Assembly (NCBI GenBank): GCA_001465935.1 | Contig: LNKV01000004.1 | Coordinates: 62,001-126,000, forward strand | Length of the DNA: 64,000 nt | DNA from: Clarireedia homoeocarpa | Taxonomy: Eukaryota > Ascomycota > Leotiomycetes > Helotiales > Rutstroemiaceae | Reading direction: 5' to 3' | Shown: piece after piece, positions 1-10,260 of the stretch | Layout of the letters: the number at the start of each line of letters is the position of its first letter | Position numbering within the stretch: the first letter of the stretch is position 1 | Notes under the pieces: model-generated | What the model was told of the DNA's origin: nothing | Databases searched by the model: none | The model's input: the letters and a program-made list of their open reading frames with translations, nothing else | Translations under genes and position numbers: made by a program

Positions 1-2
1 GA

Positions 3-2351
3 GGCTCAGCTTCCATCTATGTTAACGAAGATGGAATGCAAGCAGTAGATCCCGAACTAGCCGAGTACGTGCCCTCATCCTCGTCAGAAGAACCCTTTAC
101 TAATACAAAATAGAGCACGCAAGACTTTCTATGAACTGAACAACATCGGATACTGCTCTCGGCCCAAGCACACTTACAGCAAGAAGAAATGGTACCAAGG
201 CAAGAAAGTCCAGGACAATCCAGAAGGATTCATCCGAGCAGGTCAATTCAAGAAAGCCTCTAACATGAACTACTGTCTACATTTCTCCATCCGAGTTGAA
301 GACGAGCTTCTAAGACTCATTGGAGAGAAGTGTGCTGCTGAGGGCCGTGATATCGAGGACATAACCGTCGAAGAGGAGAATGTGCTTTACAGGCAGGCTT
401 TGGATACCTGTATTGAGCAAGATGAGGGAAGAACTTGGGCTGGTGGTAATGTCCGTATCGGTGATATTATCCTGATCATCGATAGTGATACTCGTGTGGT
501 AAGTGATGCTTCACAAACTTTGTGAAAAGCTGCTGATTTTCTAGCCTGAGGACTGTCTGTTGCTTGGAGCACTGGAGATGCATGAGAGTCCAGAAGTAGC
601 GATTTTGCAACATGCTTCTGGAGTTATGCAAGTTGCTAACAATCCATTCGAGAATGGAAGTGAGTTGCAGCTGGCCTATTTTTTATTCCAACTTGATTTC
701 TAACATGGTCCAGTCACTTATTTCACAAACCTCATCTACATGTCTATCATGTTCGCCGTCGGAAACGGCGATTGTGCTCCGGTATGTAGTTAAAAACGAC
801 GGCAAAATGTTCTTGATATTGATCCTTTCTAGTTCGTCGGTCACAACGCATTTCTGAGATGGAAAGCTGTGCAAAGTGTAGCATATGAAGAGGATGGACA
901 ACTAAAATTCTGGTCCGACGGTAAGCACTCCTTTACTGAAACCATACTCTATGACAATATACAAATGCTGACTTAATAATAGATCATGGTACGCAGTCGC
1001 CGTCTGACCCCTAACTATTATCTCAGCTAACATCCCCCAAGTATCCGAAGATTTCGACATGAGTCTTCGACTCCAGATGGCTAAGTTCATCGTCAGATTA
1101 GCAACGTACCATGAAGGTGGCTTCAAAGAGGGTGTATCACTTACCGTCTATGATGAGCTTGCGCGATGGGAAAAGTAAGTGGCCCTACTCTGCTTCTACT
1201 CATGCACCAACTACGCAAATCTTCCATTGCTGACAAAACTTTTTAGATACGCATACGGCTGTAACGAGCTAGTCTTCAACCCGATCCACAAATGGTGGAA
1301 AGGACCCTTCACCAAACTGTTCTTACGCTTCCTATGGAGTGATATCAAGTTGACTTCTAAGGTTACTATCTTAGCTTATATCGGAACCTGTAAGTTTTTA
1401 TTCTTCTCATTTCCAACTTATTATCTGTGGTGAATGGATGACTGACAAAGACGAACAACAGATTATGCGATCGCTTGTGCTATCCCCCTTACTCTAGCAA
1501 ACTATATCATGGTCGGCTGGTACAACGACTCCTTGGATCAATTCTACCTGACTAGTTGGAAGATCTTCGTCGGAATGGCTGTTATCTTCAATGTTCTCGT
1601 ATGTCACCTCTCCTCGCCTTGTCTCCTTCTCCCCATTCGCCCCCTCCCCCAACCAATCCATCTCCTCCCTCAATCTAACAACCCTTCCCCCTTCTAGTCA
1701 CCCCTCGCATTCGCCATGCTCCGCCACCGCCTCGGCGAAAAAATATTCTTCAAATCGGTCCTCGAAACCGCGAAATGGACGCCCATGTTCGTTCTCTTCT
1801 TCGGCGGCATCTCCTTCCACCTGCTCATCGCCATTCTCTGTCATTTCTTTAGCATCAAGATGGAATGGACGGCTACTGCAAAGGAGGTCGAGGCGGGTGG
1901 ATTCAGGATTGGTCTTGATAAGATTGTGCGGGATTTCAAGTGGATGTATTTGGTTGTTGTGCCGATTATGGGTGGTGAGTAGCATTTGTTTTCTTTCTTG
2001 CATGGGTTGGGATTCTGAAAGGGAAGGAGACACGACAGAGAGAGGGAGACGAAGTGGAATGAAGTGATGCTAATACCGGACCAGGAATGATCTACCTCGG
2101 AACATACGCTCCGCGCGGCTACCTCGTAACAGATTTCACAGCCATTGTACCGCTTTCGAATCAAGTCGCCTGTCATATTTTACTTCCTGTATGTATACTT
2201 TCTCCTCTCCTCTTCTTTTCTTTTATTCAAGTTTGCTCCCCATCTCTTCTTCCCGTCTCCATTCAAACTTCCCAACATCTTTGCCGTTACCGTCCCCTAA
2301 CTTATACTAATCTTTTATCTCTACTCATAGTTCGCTCTTGGTCTCTTCTAG
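3..2351 (+). CDS. GT2-family membrane glycosyltransferase, 3' part (5' end outside window)
   Basis: Processive family-2 glycosyltransferase (cellulose/hyaluronan-synthase-like), expected in a membrane, making an extracellular or wall polysaccharide; the product is not known from sequence. My model has exons 3-64, 114-498, 545-659, 714-781, 833-920, 983-988, 1042-1174, 1247-1389, 1462-1598, 1698-1974, 2085-2188 and 2331-2351. Together they are in phase and give 512 residues. Visible motifs: DSD (the DXD metal site) in IILIIDSDTRV, the acceptor-binding EDFD in SEDFDMSLRLQ, and ELARW in the place of the classical QxxRW. Several hydrophobic helices follow (residues about 330-510). It may match the fungal GT2 needed for hyphal growth on solid surfaces in Zymoseptoria and Fusarium, but that is recall, not a search. 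The 6-nt exon 983-988 is unusual; an alternative acceptor at 1026 adds five codons. The N-terminus and true length cannot be seen. Confidence 0.8.
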
Positions 2352-2804
2352 ACTTATATATATACCCCCTTTTATCTTCCCTATTTCACAATCTAAAATG
2401 CACTCCTTAATACAAGACCTTGTTATGTTATGAGCTAGATAATATACAGACATAAACAATAATAGACTGAGTCATACCATCGATTTCTTCATGTCCAGTC
2501 CTATTTCTGGTTCTCCCAACCTAGATTGCCCTCCGCAAACGTTTCTTCGTGGGGTTTTCTTGATTTAGATTCATATATAAAATTAAATACAACAATAGAT
2601 TGTAGGCACGCATGGGGGGTAGAGGGACGAAGATTGGTTTTTTTTATGACATCAAGAGCCGTATCTTTGGCATCTCTCATAAATAATAATACAATTCATT
2701 TCTCATCACACAATATAACCTTACAGCCGTTACAGCAACAGTTTTCCTTCCGCATGTGTATCCTAATGCCTATCCAGATAGGCATCATCAAGCCTGATAG
2801 CGAA
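2352..2804. other. Intergenic, convergent 3' ends
   Basis: About 450 bp between the stop of the glycosyltransferase and the stop of SUV3, which face each other. It is AT-rich and probably holds both 3' UTRs. I see no gene, repeat or structured element. Confidence 0.7.
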
Positions 2805-5265
2805 TCATGCCACATGCTTTTGAGCATTTCCATCCCTCTTTTCCAAAACATCCACCAAGCCATCACTCTTCCCCTTACCCTCGATATCCTTCAACATCTG
2901 TATCGACTCCGATCTCTGCAGCTCTTCCGCCCTCTTCAACATCATCTTCTCCATCTTCTTCATCATGTGCGGACTAGCTTCCACCTTACTCAAGTGAGCA
3001 TCAATCTTCTCCTCAATCAGCGCCTTAATATGGAACGCCAGAGCCTGACTCTTGAAGACACCCGCATATCTATAACTCAACCATAAATACAGTGTAATAT
3101 GTTTATGCACCGCTTCCAGCGCACGCAGACGTTCTTTATTGATTTCTTTCTGTTGGCGCCATAGTTTATTTTCCTGAGCAGTATCGGTTCCAGAAATAGG
3201 GATCGGTTCATCAATTGTATCTAGAATGCCGAGGTCGAGTTCTGGGATATCGAGGATATGACCGCTTGACTGTTCTGCGATGCAGCGAGCGAAAGCACGG
3301 AGTATCTTGCCGCTATCGGGGTCACGAAGACTGGCTGGTGCCGCAAGGAACGTCAAGCGATCTCGAACGGTAAGATCGAAATCCTGGATGAGGTCTGCAA
3401 TTTCCACTTGTTCACTGAGTCTGCAGACATGGAAATGGCTGCTTAGTGTGCAGATTTCATGGAGGCGGAGAATGACGTAACTGAGAGGCGTGCCTTTGGG
3501 GAAGTATTGGGTAAAGAGCTCGATAAGATTCCAGGGTGGGAAGATACCTGCCGTTGTCATCATAGGAGCATCTTGGTGCAAGGCTCTTCTCAACGTGGGG
3601 AGGGCACTGGCGCTGAATGCTGTGACGTAGCCAACTGGCGGTGGTGCAGGCTCAGTGACCACAGGCGTTGCGCCATCAGTAATGTCGACTGGACATTGTA
3701 TAGCTGCTTGGCTGGCTGTTTTGAATCTACCTGCTCGGCCAGCAATCTGTTTGATATCCGAAATCTCGAGAAGCTCAACTTCCGTTCCATTGAATTTGGA
3801 GACGGTGGTGAAGACGATCCTTTTAATACTGAGATTCAGACCCATGCCGATTGCATTACTAGCAACGAGGAAATCATACTCATTGTCAGGATCATTGAAC
3901 AAAGCGGCTTGCTGAGCACGAGTTTCTGGGGGTAGTGAACCATAAACAACGGCGCATCTCTTGCCAGGATGTGCCTCCTCAATTTGTTTTTTCATGGCAT
4001 GAATGGTAATTCTCGAGAAGAGAATGACAGCGTCCCCCTTCTGAAGTTTCTTTGGGCTAGTTAGAGACCTCGGCTGGACTTCGAGTTTACCAAGACGTTC
4101 ATATTTGTGGATGATGAGTTTGTCCCCCGTTAATGCACAGAGCTTTTTGATCAAGTCCATGGTTCGAAGTTCACCACAAAGATGAACCTCTTTGGCTTGG
4201 ACCCCAAGTAATGCTGCAGTCCAAGCCCATCCACGGTCCAGATCACCAATCATTTGAATCTCGTCGATGACTGCCACATCAACCTTGGAGTTCAATGGCA
4301 CCATCTCAACTGTACAACTCTTCATAACATCATTTCCACCCTCAGGGATACGTCGCTCCTCGCCCGTAATAAGTGCACATGGTTTACCCTTTGCATTAAA
4401 TCTCATATACACCTCATGCGCTAGAAGTCGTAATGGACCAGCATAGATTCCCGAATTTGCGGCCTCGAGTCTCTGTAACGCGTGGTATGTCTTCCCAGAG
4501 TTAGTTGGCCCGACGTGGAGATGGATCTCTCGGTGCATCGCTCGAGTTGCGGGATACCATTCCGCTGGAAAGCGAATATCTGCCAACTTCTTATGACTTG
4601 CAATGGCTTCTGGAGAGAAGCTTTTCGTAATCACATGGTTAATAAAAGCATATTTAACTTGATTGCTCAGCCCGTCTTTATCTCTTTTGATGAACGCGTT
4701 TCTCAGCTGCCAGAAAAGCCCACCCTTGCCTTTCTCAAGATCGCCTGCCTCAATAACTTCCTGGCAAGCCTCATACGTCTCGTCGATAAAATCATCGAAT
4801 ATTTTGAGCATTTCGTTGTCGTCTTGTACTTTGAAATTTGTGGGATCCAGACCAAGTGCCTCACGAGCACCCTTTTTACGTATACTTCTCCGCAGATTTT
4901 GAAGTTGATCGTTTGTGAGCCTCATAAAGTTGTTCAATGCTTCAATAGTGCGGCTTTTGTTAGGTTTGCGCGCAATACCCTTGACGCCCTGTTCTTTCCA
5001 TCTACTACTTGCAATGTCTTCTTGCGGTCGAATATTCCGCCTCAAGGCAGTAAAATCTTCGGTCTGGTGACTAGAGGTAAGTATATCTTAACATGGCATA
5101 AGGCAAGCTACTCACCCATCTTGACGGGCGTTTGTGTACCCTTTGGTTGTAGCCGGACTGGTGGAACTTCTTACGATCACCGTCTGAGACGAATGGAGTC
5201 AGCCATGTTGAGGCGCGAAATGCACATAATGTGCATTGTGCTGACCTTCTATTGACCAAACTCAT
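2805..5265 (-). CDS. SUV3: Mitochondrial ATP-dependent RNA helicase SUV3
   Basis: DExH/D superfamily-2 RNA helicase. With an exoribonuclease it forms the mitochondrial degradosome and removes introns and aberrant RNAs in the matrix. Exons run from 5265 to 5116 and from 5063 to 2805 (52-nt intron), giving 802 residues. Exon 1 encodes a basic, acid-poor N-terminus ending near KKFHQSG, which looks like a mitochondrial presequence. Walker A GPTNSGKT lies near residue 235, followed by the Walker B variant VIDEIQ, then helicase C motifs ending in QIAGRAGRF, and a SUV3-type C-terminal region. I chose ATG at 5265 because the upstream in-frame codon is GTG. It diverges from the R-SNARE gene. The identification is firm; only the exact acceptor (CAG before 5063) is inferred from phase. 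Confidence 0.95.
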
Positions 5266-5696
5266 CACAATGGTCGAGGTTCCTAAGAGGAATTGTAGCA
5301 GTGATTAAAAATGGTGGCGACATGAACAATCGAATTTTTTTTCAACACACAGTAGAGATTAGATAGTGCCTTCCTGCCTTACTTTTCGGGCGGTTATCGC
5401 TTTAGTGCCCGGCCGTTACTAGTGTAGATGGCTGCTAAGTCGGCACGTCGGTTGGTTCTGGGCCTGCGCATCATCGTCATCAACATCATAAGCTGGAATT
5501 CACTACACACCCCCTTAAGAAAATCACATTCAAAAATCGAACCATCAATCCGACTTTTATCTTCATCAGCGCCCATTTTTCTATCGAAAGTGATTGCGGC
5601 CACGAATTGCATAGATCGACAACCTCAATCCGAGAAGCCTACTCAACCAACACATTCACAAGTAGCTGCAGGTAGTTGAAACACAATCAATCAGCA
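5266..5696. promoter_or_regulatory. Divergent promoter region SUV3 / R-SNARE
   Basis: A 431 bp spacer between two divergently transcribed starts must contain both promoters. I found no canonical TATA box or known operator that I would defend. Confidence 0.6.
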
Positions 5697-6488
5697 ATGG
5701 CGTCCTCATCCACTCCACCCACTCCTATCATGTAGTAAGTGTCGCAATTCGACCTAGCATCACCCCACTCTCTAACATACCACATCAGTTCATGCATCTC
5801 CCACAATACCACGATTCTCAGCGAACATACCGCATCCGCCAGTTCGCAAACCTCCTCTCTAGCCTCTCTCGTCCTTCCTAAAATCAGCCATGCGACCCCG
5901 CAAAAGCTCACCTATACCCACGACAACTCCTTCATTCACTACGTTGCATGCGCACCCTCCGAGTACCCCGCGTCTGAAGCGTCTGCCGGCGGACTTACGT
6001 TCCTCGTAATTGCTGACGCCTCGCTTGGTCGTCGCATTCCTTTCGGATTCCTTTTCGAAATCAAGAAACGCTTCTTCGCGTCTTTCCCGCCTGCTACGAC
6101 TGATTTCTCGGAATTGGGAAGCTATGGCGCAGGGAGCTTCAATTCGGAGTTGAAGAAATTGATGATTGAGTATGGAACCACGCAGGGCGGAAAGGAGGAC
6201 GCGATTAAGAATGTCCAGGGAGAGATCGATAATGTGAGGGGAATAATGAGCCAAAATATTGAGAGTCTGTTGGAGAGGGGTGAGAGAATCGATTTGTTGG
6301 TCGACAAAACGGATAGGTTAGGAGGAAGCGCGTCAGAATTCCGAATCAGAAGCCAGGGACTGAGGAGGAGGATGTGGTGGAAGAATGTTAAGTTGGCGGC
6401 ATTGTTGATCGTGGTGGTCATCTTTCTGCTCTACCTATTCGTTGGCTTCGGCTGCGGGTTGCCCGGATGGCAGAAGTGTGTTGGATAG
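5697..6488 (+). CDS. Longin-type R-SNARE, vacuolar VAMP7/Nyv1-like
   Basis: v-SNARE expected to act in fusion with the vacuole or late endosome, pairing with Q-SNAREs. Exons 5697-5734 and 5789-6488 give 245 residues. The N-terminal 130 or so residues fit a longin domain. A SNARE helix follows, with the zero-layer arginine in LLERGERIDLL. Next comes a basic juxtamembrane stretch (LRRRMWWK) and one C-terminal membrane anchor (LAALLIVVVIFLLYLFV). This order is the VAMP7/Nyv1 layout. The start is the ATG giving MASSSTPPTP; exon 1 codes only 12 residues plus two bases. Sec22 and Ykt6 are less likely: Ykt6 has no membrane anchor, and the C-terminal tail after the anchor here is longer than in Sec22. 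Confidence 0.88.
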
Positions 6489-6820
6489 ATGAAGTACAGA
6501 TTAAGCGGTTGCGGCCGAGCACGATGTACGAGAAGAGGGTATCACAGATCGAAAATCATTGATAGGCATTGGTTTGGGAAAAGGAACTATACCATAGATT
6601 GGAGTTAGGCTTGCAGGTCTTTTACCATTGTATTTTATATATTTGAGAGTATCTTCAATGACTGTTTTAGTATGTATTTCATCAAATAACAAAGATAATT
6701 GCTTGTTGGAAAACCCATATGTGCAATCACAAAACAATCTTTTCTGAAACCCAGCCCAACGCCCATGTGCAATATTCCCTTCAATGACAGCAAAACAAGT
6801 ATCTTCTTCCTCCCACCCCT

Positions 6821-7406
6821 TCACAGCTTTAACTCCCTTTCCTCCACGCTACCACTCTCATACACATACCCCCTCGCAACCGGACTCCTCGTCCTCTCTT
6901 CCCCGAACTCATGCGCGCGTACGCCAGAAGGCGTCTTCCTTAATCGAGGCGTAAAAAACACCGGATGTCGCGTCGCTGGGTCGAGCACCAGAGTCCCTGC
7001 TCTAGTATACAGAGGGAGAAGACCATAAGACGTAGACATTGTCGTAGATGACGGAGGTAGAGCTTCAATCTGAGTGCGCGGTGGTTGATAAACGGGAGTA
7101 GGTATAGGAGGTGGTGGTGCGGATGTTGATGGCGAAGGGACCTAAGAATTGGAATGGTTAGTTTTAGAGAGAGCAGGCAGAGAAGGAAGGCAAAAGGAAT
7201 CAATCAATCAATCATACGTTGGGACGTTTTGGCTGTAATGAAGAAATCATCTCGTCGTTGGTGAATTGTTGATATGTTGTATTTGTACCTCTTGTTGAAA
7301 CGGGTTCGTTCAATTGCGCCTGCCGTGACGTTTGGAGATTCTGCTGCAAAGCGAACGCTGGATGCGGGGAGAAGATTTGTGATACCGAGTGGCGTAAAGT
7401 TGGCAT
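6821..7406 (-). CDS. Hypothetical protein, two exons
   Basis: I do not recognise this protein. Exons 7406-7218 and 7141-6821 join in phase (76-nt intron, GTATGA donor, TTAG acceptor) to give 169 residues. The N-terminal half is Ser/Thr/Gln-rich, followed by a Pro-rich linker (PSPSTSAPPPP). A compact segment around TSYGLLPLYTRAGTLVLDPATRHPVFF looks globular. Residues 135-169 are rich in charge and end at ELKL. No signal peptide or membrane segment is seen. A 107-codon reading frame lies just downstream in another frame (6824-6501); it has no ATG start and I treat the segment 6489-6820 as 3' UTR or spacer. Confidence rests on splice phase and ordinary composition only. Confidence 0.5.
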
Positions 7407-7880
7407 GCTTATGGTTGGATGGGTTGGGGGGGTAAATTCTTGCTGCTACGTCCAAATTGAAGGCTCGCGGAATTCAACAAACGCTCCTTTCAATTTGCTT
7501 TCATTAAATCAATTGAATATATCTTCAAAAATTTCTCTCGTCATCCAATTCAGTTCTACTTTCAAAAGGAATCGGAACTGTGGGGTTGCTGCAACTTTAA
7601 ATGGACGTCATATACCCGTGATAGAACCGAGGCTCATCCTTCTGGGAGCTGGGAAGAGGAAACCTGGTGAATAACGTTAGACCTGATTTTCGGAAGCTTA
7701 AAAGTGGATTTCAAGGTGCCCTTGGAGCAATGGCGGAAAAGGTAGGCATCAATTTTATCAAGACTACATTACTCAGAATCACTTCTTCAAGGGCAGCGGA
7801 ATGGATATGTTTGTGGATATAGCACCCGTCTACATGGTGCTCACTGATATATTAGTGCCATTGAATGCTAAGAGTTTGAT
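7407..7880. other. Spacer upstream of the 169-residue hypothetical gene
   Basis: This 474 bp region holds the promoter side of the minus-strand hypothetical gene and the 3' flank of CCA1. I see no coding segment or repeat that I can support. Confidence 0.6.
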
Positions 7881-9691
7881 TTATTTAATGGGTATCTTGA
7901 GCTCCTCCTTTCTTTTCCTAACCACATCAATGGCGGCCTCAATGTCTGTTGACCCTGGATTTCGAAGCTGCCACTCCATGCAAATATTCAAAGCTGGTCC
8001 CATCCATACCCCCGGCTTCACTTGTAAAGCTTTTGAAAGCAGTTTTCCATCAACAATTCCTCGAATCGCTGGAGCTTCCATCACATCCAATGCGACCAGA
8101 TGATCGACGAATCTCTGCCATCCTTCAAGAAGATTTTCGTATCCTATTTCACGTTAGTCATGAGAATTCAGGACCGGTGCTGTAATCATACCGTCGGCGC
8201 TTTCTAGCTTCAGTGCCTCAACAAGAATAGCAAATAGAACTTGTGATTTCCAATGTCCTCCTTGGGATTCCCATCTCCGAATAGCCATACCAATAGTACC
8301 TCTATCATGAACATAGGCATCGCCTTTATTAATCGCAGTTTTGAGTTTTGTGATTTCTCCGTATTGCTTGAAAGCACCGGTGACCATGCTGCATAGCTTG
8401 CTGTCTGCTTTGAGACCTTCTCGAGCTACAAGAGCTCCATAAGGCGGAGGAGCTTTACCGCCCGGTTTTGATGGTTCCGCTGGAGGAATCGCTGTCCATG
8501 GTACAAGTGCAGCCAGAATCCAAGAGATATACTTGGCGTCATCTGATCGAACCAAGGTTTTGTAAAGAGAGCCTGGTGTCTCGTTAGATGCCATTTGCAG
8601 CAATAGATCATAGACGACTCTCCAATTTGTAGTGCTTGGTTTTGGTATGTCGCTTGCGGTAGGATCGGTAAATATAGTCGAATACAAGCCAAGTCTATCA
8701 AAAAGATGAAGAGAACTCCATGCATTATCTCCTAAGGATGGTCAGAAAATAACACAGGCATTGGAGTCAATGGAATGATGAGCTCCTTCTTACCTTTCAG
8801 CATTTTCTCCACCTCGACGCCCACTCTTTCTCGACTAATTTTTAACTTGAGAGCATCCATGATATCTGGGTCACCCATGTACTTCTCTGCTTCAGGATTT
8901 ATGCTAAAGTTAAGTCGGCTAGCAAATCTGATCAACCGTAAGACTCGTAACGGATCATCCTTGAAAGTGGTGTATGGCTCGAGTGGTGTTCTAATAAGTT
9001 TGTTCTGCATATCTGAAATGCCTCCCGTAAAATCTTCAACAATATCCGTGTGAAGATTGTAGAACAAAGCATTTATCGTAGCATCCCTTCGGAGTGCGTC
9101 CTCTTCCGCAGTTCCAGGCTCCATCTGAGGATTCCGACTATCTTCCGTGTACGTTTCTTTTCGAAGATTGACAAAATCTATGTCAAATTGGAATAGATTC
9201 GTGGTAGCTGTTTCTAGATGTTTTGATTTCTCTGGATTGGCAGCAATTTTGTGAAGTTTCTTAACATCTTTGGCTTCGATGGAATGCTTCTTCAAATTTT
9301 CTGTATCTTCCAGGTACTCTTTCAACTTCAAGCTAAAATTATATCCTGTCATAGCATTGATAGCTGTATCAATATCGTGACTTTGGACACCTAGTAACTT
9401 GTCTCGCACCCATCCTCCAGCCCAGCGTAACTCGATCTTCTCCTTGATTTCCTTGGACTCGTCGATATAATGGGCAACATCAAGTAAAAGATTTCGTAGT
9501 TGACTCTCGCGAGGAGTCAACTCAATAGTTGTGGTGACCATCTTGCCTCGTAGTCTTTTTGATAAGGATATTTCCTCTTCTTCGTGTTTTCGTTTCATGG
9601 AAGAGAAATGGAATAATGCTCGTCCACCGATGACTCTAAAGTTGGATCTCACTGTGACTCGACAATTGGCAGCCACGGTATAAGAAACCAT
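7881..9691 (-). CDS. CCA1: tRNA nucleotidyltransferase (CCA-adding enzyme)
   Basis: Adds CCA to the 3' ends of tRNAs from CTP and ATP; in fungi one gene serves cytosol, nucleus and mitochondria. Exons 9691-8794, 8731-8192 and 8143-7881 give 566 residues in phase. Class II signatures are clear: RWAGGWVRDKLL, then HDIDTAIN with the catalytic DxD, RRDATINALFYNL, and the nucleotide-selecting region DDPLRVLRLIRFASRLNF. The helical body and tail follow. There are three in-frame ATGs: 9691 (basic presequence ending near GRALFHFSS, mitochondrial-looking), 9598 (MKRKHEEEE, close to a basic KRLRGK patch) and 9541. That arrangement fits dual targeting by alternative starts, as known for yeast CCA1. It diverges from TRS85. 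Confidence 0.95.
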
Positions 9692-10260
9692 GTCATAATA
9701 TACTCCCACTCTGATGCGTGGTACAGAAATTCAAGAATTTTCCAGACATAAAACTAGAGTTCAAGCTTCTAGACTGAAATGCTTCAAAAATCGTGAAAGA
9801 AAGTTCTATATTATTTAGAGATCACGTGCGAGTACCCCCAACAAGCCACACCCTCTGCCACTGGTGAGGCGTGAGTACGTATTATTTTAGCGCGAAGCTA
9901 TCACCAAGTTCCATCTTCGGAATACTTCCCATGAAGTCAGACAGGAGCACAGTTTCAACTTAGTACCGATTTATGACTTGACGAGTACCTTCGAATTGTT
10001 CGAGAAACCCCCCCATTCATTAATTTATGCTTAACGCACATGTCGATCACCAGCAATTCAGCCATAGAACCCCGCGACCTTCTCGAAGCACGAATACTGC
10101 ACAAAAAACATCCTGTTGAAAATCCAGAGTACCAGGCTCGCTCCTTCTCTTCGATATAGTCTCATTTGGTTTACATCATCCAGGAGCTTATACTTTGCGC
10201 TTCCTGATGGTGTTAGACTCATAACAAGCTACATACTCTCGTGCGGCGCAATCGGACTTA
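9692..10260. promoter_or_regulatory. Divergent promoter region CCA1 / TRS85
   Basis: A 569 bp intergenic region between divergent starts. It contains a CACGTG palindrome near 9824-9829 (E-box/Cbf1-type), which can occur by chance. No other element is convincing. Confidence 0.5.

Noticed and set aside
1698..2176. Minus-strand frames of about 110 codons under the glycosyltransferase
   Set aside because: Antisense shadows of well-supported coding exons.
6501..6824. 107-codon minus-strand frame following the 169-residue unknown
   Set aside because: No ATG; would need a frameshift to join the upstream gene; probably 3' UTR.
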